Shown piece by piece: positions 12,246-23,649 of a DNA stretch of 64,000 bases; positions within the stretch are counted from its first letter, which is position 1; every line of letters starts with the position of its first letter. Made by a program: the position numbers and the translations under genes. Under the pieces are notes generated by a model. It did not search any database. It saw only the letters and a program-made list of their open reading frames with translations, and was not told the origin of the DNA. The stretch comes from Acanthochromis polyacanthus (taxonomy: Eukaryota; Chordata; Actinopteri; Pomacentridae). The stretch spans positions 35,310,215 through 35,374,214 of the forward strand of contig NC_067122.1 in assembly GCF_021347895.1 (NCBI RefSeq), read 5' to 3'.

Positions 12246-12818
12246 TAGCCTAGCCACACTAGACAACCCACGGCAATGAATTTAATTCTCTGCCAGGGTG
12301 GGTCTAGTTACCCTCCATAAAGCTCGAGCTGGATTCTCCTAAAACTGGCCGGACCAATCACCATGAAGTGTGGAGTCAGAAGGCGGGCGTAACGAAGTGA
12401 CGACAGAGGCGTGACGATTCTGACAGAAACAACCAGCGCACAATAAACAGTTATCTTTCGACTCGGCTTTGGCCACAGCCCTTAAAGATTTGAAGCTAAA
12501 ATTCAACTTGAAAGATAAACAAAGGACGGCACTGAAGTGTTTCATTGAGAAGAAAGACGTATTTGGACTTATGCCGACGGGATATGGCAAATCCTTAATA
12601 TACCAGTTGGCTCCGCTGGTTGGGAAGCTAATGGGACTTAGCCACAATCCGCCGGCGCTCTAGGAACTACGTCAGCCTATTCATTGCGCTGATTGGTTGT
12701 ATACCTACCCAATTGCTGAAGAGTGATTTGATAGACAACCTTTTAGCCCGCCTCCCTCCCTGTCGAGCGGTCCTAGACCCTTGTGCCTTCAGAACATGGG
12801 TCTAGCGCGGCTAGGCTA
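12246..12818 (+). mobile_element. DNA transposon with 9-bp target duplication and helicase fragment
   Basis: The ends are 19-base inverted repeats, TAGCCTAGCCRCRCTAGAC, differing at two positions. A perfect 9-bp direct repeat, gtctgcacc, flanks them (12237-12245 and 12819-12827). A 9-bp duplication is typical of Mutator-like elements and also seen in Merlin-type elements, so the superfamily remains open. The interior includes a fragment of a RecQ-type helicase (12469-12663). At 573 bp the copy is non-autonomous. Confidence 0.8.
12469..12663 (+). pseudogene. RecQ-like helicase N-terminal fragment
   Basis: The 64-residue frame reads KDKQRTALKCFIEKKDVFGL and then MPTGYGKSLIYQLAPL. These match the start of a RecQ-type DEAH-box helicase: the glutamine-bearing motif 0 region followed by Walker A (PTGYGKS), which binds ATP phosphate. 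The frame stops just after NPPAL, where family members continue into the VVSPL motif Ia region, so the DEAH box and all later motifs are absent. The first codon is TTG, in a context (TTGGCCACAGCC) that could be a mutated ATG start. RecQ-like genes of this kind are numerous in fish genomes. Whether they are transposon-borne or captured host exons cannot be settled here. The fragment lies wholly inside an element with a 9-bp target duplication. Confidence 0.7.
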
Positions 12819-13529
12819 GTCTGCACCCAACAAGTATGGACCTCTATTACTAGTCAGTGACTAAGAAAATGAATACACTTTCAAAAATGTTGCAGAAGGT
12901 GAGAAATTACAGAAAACTAATCCTATGCACACATTTAACACAAAGCACAAAATAACACTAAATCAACCTAGACAATAATAAGGATTATACAACACCACAG
13001 TGAAACCAAGAAAGTTAGCTGAGAGTGGTCTGGGGACAAAGGTTAGGGGAATGCAGGGGGAGGGGAATGTGGCCGCAGGAATCTGGGAGAGGGAGAGGTG
13101 TGGTGTGCACGGAGAGTTGGTTTCTGATGAAGAGATGAACCACGATCCAGACAGAATGCAGTCAGAGTGGAGGCAGGGAAACTAATGGGGAGTGGCACAG
13201 AGAACTAAACAGGAGAACAGAGATTAACGTGAGCAACAGAAAAGAGACTGAACTGAGCGAGCCTGAGTTCACTAACTGGTTATGGTACAACAGTCCGGTG
13301 TCCAGCAGCAGACTGGGCCCTTCTTTTATGGCAGATTGTGTAAAAATGGACAGGTGAGCCCCTCCTCATCACAGCTGTCCTCATTCACCTGATTATCCGA
13401 TCAGAAACACAGGAAAAGCACATTCACAGCACTCATACACACAGGGGAAGGGGGCAGCAGGGAGAGCTGACAGCGAAGCAGAGAGATGAAGGCCATGATA
13501 GATCTGGGTTCAAATACGACTCTGTCATG

Positions 13530-13865
13530 TCCCTGCCAAGCCCCCCTTTCTGTCTGCTGATCTCTCTTCCTTTTCCCTCTCTCCCTCCTTCTTCTCTCTC
13601 TCCATCTTGCTTACCTCTACTCTGTCTCTGTCTCTTATCCTCCTCTTCTCTCTCACTGGTCTCCTGCTTTCCATTCTGACCTGTCTGCCCTCCTCTGTCT
13701 CTCTCCCTCTGGTCTTGGTCTTTCTGCTTCTCCCTCCTTGTCTCTCTCACCCCTGCTTGTCTCCACCTGGATCTGGATCTGCCTATCTGTTTCTGTCTGC
13801 CTGTGACTCTCTTGGTTCTGTCTCTCTTGCTTTTCAGTGTCTCTCTGTCTTCGTTCTGCCCCTGG
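13530..13865. repeat. CT-rich low-complexity tract
   Basis: The plus strand is dominated by tctctctg, ccctctctc and ctgtctc words for about 330 bases. The long frames read across it on both strands consist of repetitive Ser/Leu or Arg/Glu/Gln residues and are not genes. Confidence 0.85.
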
Positions 13866-13929
13866 CCATGTTGATATTCCCAGCACATCTGATACACCTG
13901 CAGAGAAGGTACACCAGCTCCCAGTTTGG

Positions 13930-15410
13930 GTTCAGGAGGCAGACACCCTCTCTACTCATATGACCAGGCTTAAAACTTTACTTTTTGACAAATCTTATAG
14001 TTAGGGCTAACTGGGTGACCCTGAGGGGGTCAGCTGGTGTCTTCATTGGCACATCTGGCTTCCTCTTGGATGTCCCTTAGTTTTGTCCCTAGTTCTGCTG
14101 CTATAGGCCGAGGCTGCTGAAGGACCTCTGGATGCACTGAGCCCTTCTCTATCTGCAATTATATTGAATATATATACCATTATTGCATTACACGTACTCT
14201 GTTTCTCCCTGTGTTCTTTCTCCGAGTGTCCCTGGTCCCAGAGCTGGATGCTTCAGACCTGTGGTTGCTGTCCCACCAACTGGTCTAGTCTCCATCATGT
14301 CCACTGTGGGATGCTGCTGCTGACCTTCCTCCAGCCCACTGCTTCCAGTTGCCCATTTCCACCAGTCAACTCTGCATCACCCTCACTATACTTGATATGC
14401 TCATCTACACACTGTGTCACGCATCTGAGCTGGTTGGACCCAAGCAGAGAGCCACGCTTCCAAGACCAGAGGAGATGAAGAGTGATTTATTGTTGGGGAT
14501 GAATAATGGCCAGGATGGGGAAACCAGAGTGCATGAGCGGGGGGTTCCAGGCAGGGGTGGGGGTTCCAGGCAGGAGTGGGGGTTCCAGGCAGGAGTGGGG
14601 GTTCCCGGACAGGAGAGGGGGTTCCCGGACAGCTGGCTGCGTGGAGGCAGGAGAAAAAAAAACAAGGTTAGAATAAAGCAGGAACTCAAACAGAAAATGT
14701 CAAAGGCTAGCGAGCAAACCGAACTGCATGGTTTCAGGTTCAATACTCTGGCAGGGAGTGGAAGGCTGAGCCGGTACTTATTGTAGAGGTGAGTCGTTAG
14801 TGAGATGATAGTCAGCTGTCCGGGAGCCGTGGAGGTAGTTGATTGCCTGAGTGGAGTCAGCTGAGAAGCTAGACTCCACTCAGGCACCGAGCCGTGGGAG
14901 GAGAGTCAGGGTAGAGAAGCAGATGGGAGACAACTAGACAGACAGACAGGGCAGAGGAACGGAACTGTGACACACTGTTTGAATTGGTGACGAATAGAAC
15001 ACTTTTCCATGTCTTTGTAACCTGAATAAACAGAGTTTATGATTAAAACACAGAGCTTGTACTTTGTATGTATCATCTATCTTATCATACATGTATCCAA
15101 CTGTGCATTATATGTTCCTTGTTCCCCACCCTCCTCTTTTCCCATCCCTCTACCTCTACCTCTCTACCCCTCCTCCTCTACCTCTCTACCTCTTCTGTCC
15201 CTCTCAACCTGCCTGGCCAGCAGCAGATGGGTTCCCCCACATAAAGAGCCAGGTTCTGCTCAAGAATTTTTTCCCTGTTAAAAGGGTGTTTTTCTTGCCA
15301 CTGTCACCTTAGGGCTTGCTCTGGAGATTCAGGCATATGGGTTCTGTAAAGCGTCTGGAGGCAATTTGACTGTAATTGGCACTATATAAATAAAATTGAA
15401 TTGAATTGAA
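13930..15410 (+). repeat. LINE-3'-end-like fish repeat, interrupted
   Basis: The sequence from about 13930 to 14414 and from 14973 to 15410 reads as one interspersed repeat. It includes gaccaggcttaaaactttac, a CT-rich middle, cttgccactgtcacc, tctggaggcaatttgactgt and a 3' end tataaataaaattgaattgaattgaa. Such a pentanucleotide tail is typical of LINE-derived 3' ends in fish. The left border is approximate, and no reverse transcriptase is present. An LTR-like element is inserted at 14415-14972. Confidence 0.6.
14415..14972 (-). mobile_element. LTR-like element (solo LTR candidate), 558 bp
   Basis: The element starts TGTCACGC and ends GTGACA, and is flanked by a perfect 5-bp repeat, cactg (14410-14414 and 14973-14977). 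TG...CA ends plus a 5-bp duplication suggest an LTR left after recombination. Read on the minus strand, an AATAAA signal (complement of 14486-14491) is followed by a tail reading CTGCTTGGGTCCAACCAG ... GTGACA. That tail is shared with the elements at 15411-15996 and 18109-18723. A short array of about 17-base units (gggggttccaggcaggagt) lies at about 14538-14640. It interrupts the LINE-like repeat around it. Confidence 0.6.
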
Positions 15411-15996
15411 CCTGATGGGAATCACTGCTGTCCATAAAGCCTGGCTCTGCACTCCACTCGGCACCAGCTCATGGCATCAACTACTTGAGTAGTGAGTAAG
15501 TCTCTGCTTTTTTTGGTCACTTGTTTGCAGACGCGAATTAATCCTGGTTTTCTTTTGCCATAGCCTCCTGCCGGTCTGCTCTGTCCACTGCCTCCCTGTT
15601 GAGCCTCTGCTGACTCTTCCTCTCAGATCTCTGCTCCCTCAAACGATCACTGCCTCACCGCCCACGTCAACCACCCCTTCCTCGCAACAACACATCTCCG
15701 TCTCTCTGTACCTGCCTGCCTTGCCTCGTTTCCTGTTTCAGTGAGTTTGGCCATTTAATTTGTATAGTTTAGACTTGTATTTGAGTTCTTTAGTTGTCCG
15801 TCTGCAGTTTGTTTAGAGTATATCATTAGTTCTGACAGAATCCCTTGTTTCCTCAATGTAGTTTGGTTATTCCTGTCATGTTACCTTCCCGTTGCTAGTT
15901 TCTGTTTTGCTTGGCTTTATTGTTCAATAAAAGAGCCTTGTTGATCCTAATCTGTCTCTGTCTGACTGACTTTGGGTTCAGCCCTGAGCCGTGACA
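15411..15996 (+). mobile_element. LTR-like fragment, 5' part missing
   Basis: This abuts the tail of the preceding LINE-like repeat. It holds a degenerate TATA-like context (cataaagcctggctctgc, about 15434), a polyadenylation signal AATAAA (15926-15931), and a 3' end tttgggttcagccctgagcc then GTGACA. The 3' end matches those of the other LTR-like elements in the window. No TG start or target duplication was found, so the left end is truncated or not recognised. Confidence 0.5.
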
Positions 15997-15999
15997 CTC

Positions 16000-16355
16000 T
16001 TTTACTCCATGTTTGAAGCTTCTCCTCCATTTTCTGGGTTTTCAGGGACCCACGTGTGACTGTGTGAGCAGATGACCTCACAATAAGAGATTAGTCATAG
16101 AGATACACACAAACCTACATAAAAATAGTTAAACAGGCCTAAAACTAAAGTCATTTTGAATTATAAAGATGTGCACACATGTAACACACACTTTGTAATG
16201 ATGCATACATGCACAGACTTACACAGAGTCACACTCTGCACCTTTTTTTTAACCCGGACACAAAAACGCACACAATACAGAGCCTGAAGCTGCAATGTAC
16301 TCACTCATACACACAACCTCAACTTAACCAACAACCAGCTAGCTATAAATCCATA

Positions 16356-16450
<95 letters not shown>

Positions 16451-17770
16451 AAGTGTGACCACATAAACACACACAGCACCACCTTGGGGCATAGAGGTGT
16501 TCTAGTGAGATAAAGATGACACAGGCTGCTAACATAGTAATGCTGGGAGGCTTGGGAGAGGCAGAGCTGTACACAGTGTGTGTTTGTATGTGTGTGTCTG
16601 TAGAACAATACTGGGGGAGTCCCTGTGAGATGCCAGTGTGTCTGTGTCTGCGTCAGAGGGAAAAGGCTTTGTTTGAAAGCCAGAGCTGAAGTCTAGTTAA
16701 AATAGTTTCAAAAACAAAGAAAAGAAGCTTCTTTCATTGTTTGTGTACTTGAATGCTTTTGATGCAACTGAAGTGAGAAAAGAAGAAAAAATCCTTTCAT
16801 CTCCTCAGCATAAAATCTAACATGAAAGACGTGGGAAAAGAAATTTTTACTTTGTACACATTTTTATGTTGAACACGAGGATGGACAAATACAATTTTCA
16901 TTCTTTCATTGCAAATAATAATAAATTATTAGCCATTCACGAAGAAACTTCATTTAGTTTCCAATAAATATTCAAGAATGGAATGTGTGACCTAAAAGTG
17001 TCAAGTATTAGTTTGTTGTCATGTGAAATAACCTGTAGTATGTTAGTAGTAAAAATATTACCTTAAATTAGACATACTTATGTTTTACTGCAGAAGACTT
17101 TGTTCTCTTGTACTGTATTTTAGTTATTTTTTTATGTTTAGTGTAATTTTATGTTTTTTATAGCGTTTTCTAACTCATTTCCAAAATTTCTATTGAAATG
17201 TATGAAACGAAATAAAATTTAGTTTTGTTGTTTTGTTTTTTTACTCCGCCAAGGAACATATTTAGGTCACATGATTTGGTATCCGTAAATATTGTACACA
17301 TGCATATGTGCTCAGCACAAGGTCATTTTGTTTAAATGGATACATTCTTTGTTTCTGTGATTTCGGATCATCAATAACTAAAAAACAAATGCTGCATTTC
17401 TAAAACGAAAAATGCTGCATTTCTGACATGCTGTATGGGGGAAATGAACAGCCTTGGAGGAGTACTGCTTTTCTTATTGTTGTTGTTAAAGAGTCAGACA
17501 CAGTATTTTTCATGTCATTGTCTCTGTCAAACACCCGCCTTGTGAGCCTCCAAATGTTTGTAACCGAGTTGTTCTTCCCAGCAGTATTTAAAATAAAATG
17601 CATAAATTTCAGTTTGAAAACATAAAACATAACGAGCAACCATTGGTTCGTTGTTAGGCCACACACCTGTAACTTTGCTTCATGTCAATAGTAATCTATC
17701 TGATAATGTCAAAATGCAATAAATAAATAAATAAGCAAGCATCCTTGTTGCCATTTATGAAAATCCCTCT
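16000..17770. other. Unannotated stretch containing a CA microsatellite
   Basis: Apart from the CA run at 16357-16448 I see no gene or definable repeat. Open frames here are short and lack motifs. Confidence 0.4.
16357..16448. repeat. (CA)n microsatellite
   Basis: A CA run of about 92 bases is broken once by catacatac. Frames reading poly Thr-His or Cys-Val across it are artefacts. Confidence 0.97.
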
Positions 17771-17782
17771 CAGACTGCTGCC

Positions 17783-19090
17783 ATCCATCCATCCATCCAT
17801 CCATCCATCCATCTCATTTTTTTTCCACTTACCTTAGGTCATGGAGGCAGTAGATAAGCAGGTCATTCCAGACTGGTTACACTTTCCAGCTCTTCCTGGG
17901 GGATCATGAGGTGTTCCCAGGCCAGATGAGATATCCAATCCCTCCAGTGAGTTCTAAGTCTATCCCGGGGTCTCAAAACACCTCCAAAGGAAGTCTCCCT
18001 AGAGGCATCTGAATCAGATGTCCAAACCAACCCAACTGGTTCCTTTAGAGGTGAAGGAGCAGCAGCTCTACTCCGAGCTCCCTCTGGATGTCTGAACTTC
18101 TCGCCTTTTGTCATGGTTATGGTCTGGCTTTGTTTTCCACCTTTCCTCCCTTTTCTCAAATTTTGACCGTCTGTGTGTATTTTGGTTTGTGTGTTTGTCT
18201 CCCTCTGTCTGTCGTCTTCCTCTTCTGTCTCTCTCCCTGTCGCTCGTCCCTTGGCTCTGTCACTTGATTACTTCATCACTCTCAGCTGTGGCAATCAGCC
18301 CAATCCAATTCACCTGGTCCCTTCCCTTGTTATTTAAGCTCTGCCATTGTCCTTCAGCCTTTGCCGGTTCATTGTTTGCCATGACACACCGCCATTGCCT
18401 CTGTTCCCCTCCCGGACTACACATGTTTTTGGACCCTTTCTGCCTTTTCCCTTCTTGGATTTTCCCCCCTGGACTCTACCCTTGGATTACCTCAATTTAT
18501 GTTTGCCCCTTTGTTTTAGTTCCTCTGTTCGTAAGTACTTCTCCTCAGCCTTGTTATATTTTTGTCCTGAAGGATCACAGCCCTAGTTTATTTGTTTTTT
18601 TTCTCGCTGCCTTAGTTCCTGTCACTATAGTTGTGTTTTGTCATTTTCTTTAATAAACCTTATTTTACTCATCTATCTGTCTGTCTGCCTGCTGCTTGGG
18701 TTCACCGGCCCAGTTGCGTGACAGCCTTATCTCTAAGGCTAAGCCCAACCACCCTCTGGAGGAAGCTCATTTTCACCACTTGTACCCAAACGTTCATTCT
18801 TTCGTCACTACCCAGAGCTCATGACCATAGGTGAGGGTTGGAACGTAGATGAACTAGTAAATCGAGAACTTTGCCTTGCAGCTCAGCTCCCTCTTCATCA
18901 TGACAGTCTGGTGCAGCACCCACATTACTGCTGATCTCACACTCTGTTTTCCATCATTTGTGAACAACATCCCAAGAAACCTAAACTCGTTTGCTTGGGG
19001 AATCAACTCCTCCCAAACCAAAGGGAACAGTAGTAGGCCTAGTAGGCTGCTGCCAATGAAACCCCAAATTTCTGGATGTGTCCCCAAAAA
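17783..19090 (-). pseudogene. LINE reverse transcriptase C-terminal fragment, split by an insertion
   Basis: On the minus strand the 18854-19087 frame reads NEFRFLGMLFTNDGKQSVRS and then MMKRELSCKAKFSIY. Beyond the insertion, 17863-18107 gives LRTHWRDWISHLAWEHLMIP then QEELESV. These match the end of the reverse transcriptase and the region after it in a LINE type very common in fish (consensus from memory: EFKYLGVLFTSDG, VKRELSRKAKLSIY, RTRWRDYVSRLAWERLGIPPEELE). The 3' tail is a CCAT repeat at 17783-17812. The catalytic palm and the endonuclease are absent, and frames are broken. The clade is not assigned. A second copy lies at 50740-51240. Confidence 0.75.
18109..18723 (+). mobile_element. 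LTR-like element, 615 bp, in a LINE
   Basis: It starts TGTCATGG and ends GCGTGACA. The direct repeat gcctt lies at 18103-18107 and 18724-18728, with one extra T on the left. Removing the insert restores the local LINE reading (ctcgccttatctctaa, as in the related copy near 50870). A TATA-like ttatttaagc (about 18327) and AATAAA (18652-18657) sit where an LTR promoter and polyadenylation signal would be, and the 3' end ctgcttgggttcaccggccc matches the family elsewhere in the window. The 181-residue frame across it is low-complexity and not a gene. Confidence 0.65.
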
Positions 19091-19134
19091 TCATCAAAAA
19101 AGGAAGTGATAATATCTTTACAGGAATTTTTAAG

Positions 19135-19690
19135 TTTCACTCAGTACGTTTACATGACACCTGTAATTCCTCTTTAATTCGGAATTAAAATTAATTCTGC
19201 TTTAAAATCTCCTTGTAAACACTTAACTCCGAATTAAAAAGTTAATTCCGAATTAACTTAATTCCGAATAAACTACCTGGTTTATTCCAATGTGAATTCT
19301 GAATAAACTAATTCCCGTGTACGTTCTATTCATGTATACAGTTAATTCCGCTTCAGTTAATTCTGGTAATTCTGCGCATGCTTGGATCCTCACGTAGCGA
19401 TGACGTAGCGACGTACACGTTCTGCGACCTTACTGGTGCAAGCACATTCTTGCAACTTCAACAGAAGTAGTACACCATTGTCGAGTTTCTGTTTCAAAAC
19501 AACAATAAAAAACAAAGCAAAAAGCGTGCTTATTAGTTGTTCCTCCATGTTGTTGGGGGAAAGAAATGCCGCAATTAATGGAGTTTGTTTTCTTTCGGTA
19601 AACAGGGATACATGACGTCCACTCCCTGTCCAATCAGAATCCTTTCCAACGCCCAAGTGTTGGACACAAACTTCATGTAACCGTGGCAAC
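19135..19690. repeat. Block of AATTCCGAATTAA motifs with a short conserved-looking frame
   Basis: From about 19170 to 19370 the words ggaattaa, aattccgaattaa and gaataaact recur many times on both strands. They follow cagtacgtttacatgac, a start I associate with interspersed fish elements. On the minus strand an ATG at 19546 opens a 52-codon frame beginning MEEQLISTLFALFFIVVLKQ and ending at 19390. It could be the first exon of a transposase, for example Harbinger-type, but no catalytic motif supports that. Ends and superfamily are undetermined. Confidence 0.35.
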
Positions 19691-19699
19691 TGATGGTCT

Positions 19700-22600
19700 T
19701 GATGGTGAGAAATGGGTACTCATTACAATAAATAAAGTTGCTAAAAGCAGGGAATTGATGTTAATCTTGTGCAGTGATTCCATTTTCTTGTCAAGTAGTG
19801 GTAGGAGTTCACATATGAGGAATTTAATCTGGTGTTTTTGGTTTATAACAAAACGCTGCATGAACATTTTAAAGACTGATAAATTTGACAAAGCAAATGT
19901 TACAAGTCAAATAAATAAGTCGTGTTGAAAATCCGTGGAGTCGTAAAAGCAATAGAAATGCTTACAATGTGCAAGAATGTAAAAATCATTCACCTTAGAA
20001 TGTATAGGATGACACAGTATGTGGTGTAAACAACTTGAAATGTGCAAAAGGATGCCAATAATCCTACTGAAAAAACTGTGTTAAAGTAATGCTTTGAGGC
20101 GTTTAGGCAGGAGAGATCTGTGTTACTGAGGGACACTGGCATCGTTGATGAGGTAAGATGTTGTTGGGAAAATACAGTTTTGTTGGGTTTTTTTGCTGGT
20201 CATCTACACAACCTTTCTGGGGCTCAACACAACAGCCATCAATACTGAATGTCCTCTAAAGCATCATTTTGTCACACAAATGTGATTCAGTCAATAACTC
20301 AATAGTTTTATAAGAAAACTTTCCAAAAGAAATGAGCTAAGTTGAACGCAGGCCATCTTTACAGACTGAACAACACAGCACAACCTTGTCCTTGTGTGCA
20401 TAAGCAATAACAACTTCTCAAACTTTATTCTGCAGCTTTGTTCCCCTTGAGTCAGCGCACAAATGGCTCATTTCCAGTCATTGCTTTATTTTGTAAATCC
20501 ATCTCGCCTCTCTCTGCCTTTTCGGTGTCTGTCATCTTCATGCATGTGTGTTTTTATTATTTTTCTACACTATGGATTGTGATAAAGCCAGAGAGGAACT
20601 CGGCAGTCTGAAATCAGAGTGACATTTAGAAAAAAGAAATACTGTCATGATAAGTGCTCGGCCTGAATCTTGGATTTTGCTTACCTGAAAAGATTATTGT
20701 TTCTGGTTGACATTTGGGGCCCGATGCAGAGACTATCATGGTTGGTAAATCTGTTTCTGTTCCTCCTTATTGGACAGTATTTACTGACACATTTCTTGGT
20801 GTCTGAGTACACAAATTCAGGTCAGTCTGATGTGAAATTTTGGGAGTATTGGCCAATCAGTCACAGAGACAGATGGATTCACCAGAAATAAAAGGAGCTA
20901 CAATAAAGCTCACTTCCTAGCCTCAACTGTTGTAATCACTGAGTGGCATTACTTCATAACCTTTAATGAAATGGCTCCATCGGGCCAAAAAAGCAGCTTT
21001 GCCTAATGAATAGCCCACTACTATGGAGTCCTGATTGAAGGGGAAGAGTCCAGCTGAGGGAGAATGACAGACCAAAGTACTTAGAGAAGCACATGGGCAG
21101 AGGCATTTAAAGAGATTACATTATTATCATTGACCTTCCAAATGCTTGCCAAAGGTTGGACGTGTCGTAAATGCCTCAGTTAATGTGGGAAAGATGAACT
21201 TATGTGGTGGGAGATTAACTCACGCTCTGCCTCACTCATTCATTCACTTCTCTGCCTTAGTAAGTTCACACAGTTACTCCACCTTTCTTCAGTCGTCTTC
21301 CCTCTCATTAGTTCACCTTGTAAAGTTCAAAAAAGTAAAAGTGTAGTGGTCATCTTTTGAACAGAACTATCTACTTACCAAGCCATTAATGTTAAGCACC
21401 AATACTAAAACAAACTCTAAAATATCCAAAAGTGATGGCACATTTAATGCCAGTTTAGCAATTTTCCCCAAAATTTGAAAACACACAAAAAAATGTGCAT
21501 TCACATCTACCACTGTTAAGTGCATTGACATATTTTTAAACCTTTCCAGCACAGGAGAAATCATACTTAGATTGCAGTGGCTAGATGAGTACCAGTGCTT
21601 ACATCACCTCCATACTTTTTTCAGCCTCATAACCACATAAACTCTGTTGAGTTTGAGAAATATTCTGAGATAAATCCCACAGTCCCATGTTTACAAAGCT
21701 AATGCTTTAAAGAAAAGCTGCTTGTGGAAGTGTGGAGGTAGTCTTTTCAGGGAAGAAGTTCAAGTAGTGGGCGTCCAGACATGACGTTAAGCTAATGTCG
21801 ACAACATTTTTACATTTCTAACCTGTTGCTGTGCTGCACAGAGACAGCGAAAGGAAAACCGAAGCAGATTCAGATTGAAACATCAAAAGAAACTTGCAAA
21901 ATTTACACATATAAGTGAAGCTAAGCTTGCTATGTAGCTAACTAAGAACTAATTTACATTTCAGAAACTTTAATATGACAATAAAATAAGACGCAATGTT
22001 CTGGCTGTACTGAACACATGACATTACTTGGTATCATTCCAGTGGCTACACCTGCAGTGCACATACACTGAGGTTTCTCATCAATTTTTTTTTTGCAAAA
22101 TATGTAAGCTAAGTTAGTCCTCAACCACTGGTAAATAAATGCGGAAAGCGTGATCAAGACTCTTGATACAGAGATGCCATTGTTTCTATATGAAACAAAG
22201 AGAAGGCAGGTTTACTTTTACTTTTACTCTGCATCACATACACACCATTGAAAGCTGCTTACATTCCCGCTGTAATCACTTTAATTGATTATAATGGAAG
22301 CAGTGGGTCTGTAATCAGTATGTGTGCATAGTTTAGTCATGGGGTAAGACAAGAGCGTAAGCATCTTTAAACAAATGCTGTTTTTATTCCAGTCAAGCTT
22401 GTATTTGATATCTTGTTAGGACAGACATTTCTGCAGTGACTGTGTAATACCTGCATAATAACTGCGGGACAAAGCAGTCAGATTGAAGTGCGTCGCTGTC
22501 TCATTTCTTTTGCAGTCTGACAGGATGAAAAGCAAATGTGTATTCAGTCCCACTTCTTGAGTCGTCATTTGGCTCCTCCATATGACACTTTGGCTGGTGC

Positions 22601-23380
22601 ACAAGATGGCTGCCATTGACTGTTTTCCTGAATACCTAAGCAAAGAAAGACTTCCGTCACTGTGCACACGCAAACAAGATCCATTTTGACTGAATTATTT
22701 CCATTATGTCGTGTGTTTCAAATGAGACTGTTTAACTAATTTCCATTTTTGCTCTAATCTGTTGTACTGACAGTGCGAATGTGAAATCTATTCTGGGTGA
22801 GATTTACCTTTTTAAATGTATTTTGCACAGCAGTTGTGTATTTTGTAAAATCCTGCAGTGCCAATTCTGAATACAGTTCTGAGGTGCTTATCCCATGGCA
22901 TGAATACACAATCATTTTAGGTGTTTGTTCTTGTCCCAGGGGCTTCTGTTACTATAAACCCCCTTGGCTTTAAACAGCAGCAGCTTTCAGAGCATTTTAA
23001 CCCCTCATACAGTGGAGAGAATAGTGAACTGCCAAAGCCTCGCTTTCACTGTATTGTTTACTCCTATAACCAATAGTGACACAGATGTTCTAAGGTGTTA
23101 CGGTGACTGGATTAGACAGCTGATTTAAAAAAGAAAAAACAGCTCTACATTTTTGTTGCCTTGTAATGTTATGCCTTTCTTCTGCTTATTAATAATTGCC
23201 ACAGGTGTCACATAAAATCCAGCAACACATCAATATGCTCCACTTCTGTTCAGCTCCGTTGACTCTTGGTAGGTAAGGAGGTAGCTTCATAAATGAAACA
23301 TGAAATGAATAAATACATTAAAACATGTGACTTAAAGGCAGTTTAAACACATTATAAATCTGAGGCAACACTGCTACTGT
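19700..23380. other. Unannotated stretch
   Basis: No gene, RNA or repeat is recognised in this 3.7 kb of AT-rich sequence. Confidence 0.4.
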
Positions 23381-23389
23381 GATCATACA

Positions 23390-23640
23390 AAGTAGTTTAA
23401 ATCCATCCACTGGATTTTAAGAAAGTTCCTTGAAGACGTTTCAGTTCTGGTGGTGGTCGGTGTTGCTTCAGCTTTTAAACCTCTGTGAGGTGTGTCCAGG
23501 GCTATTATTCCAATGATCAATACCAAAACCCATCTGATTACTGAACGATGGTCGTTGGGAGTATCGGTGTGGAACCCATAACCATGGATAACCATGACTT
23601 GGATGAATGAGAACCTACACAGACATCTTACTGTGATCAT
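23390..23640. repeat. Possible old interspersed repeat
   Basis: Phrases such as gaagacgtttcagttctggt and tggatgaatgagaacctaca resemble a dispersed fish repeat I half recognise. There is no internal structure to prove it and no second copy in the window. Confidence 0.25.
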
Positions 23641-23649
23641 CTTATACTG

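Noticed and set aside
13433..13963. Long frames of 154 and 118 codons on opposite strands
   Set aside because: CT-rich low-complexity sequence read both ways. No motif.
16339..16608. Frames across the CA run
   Set aside because: Microsatellite artefact.
18108..18653. 181-codon hydrophobic frame
   Set aside because: It lies within an LTR-like element, is Ser/Leu/Phe-rich from CT-rich DNA, and has no domain.
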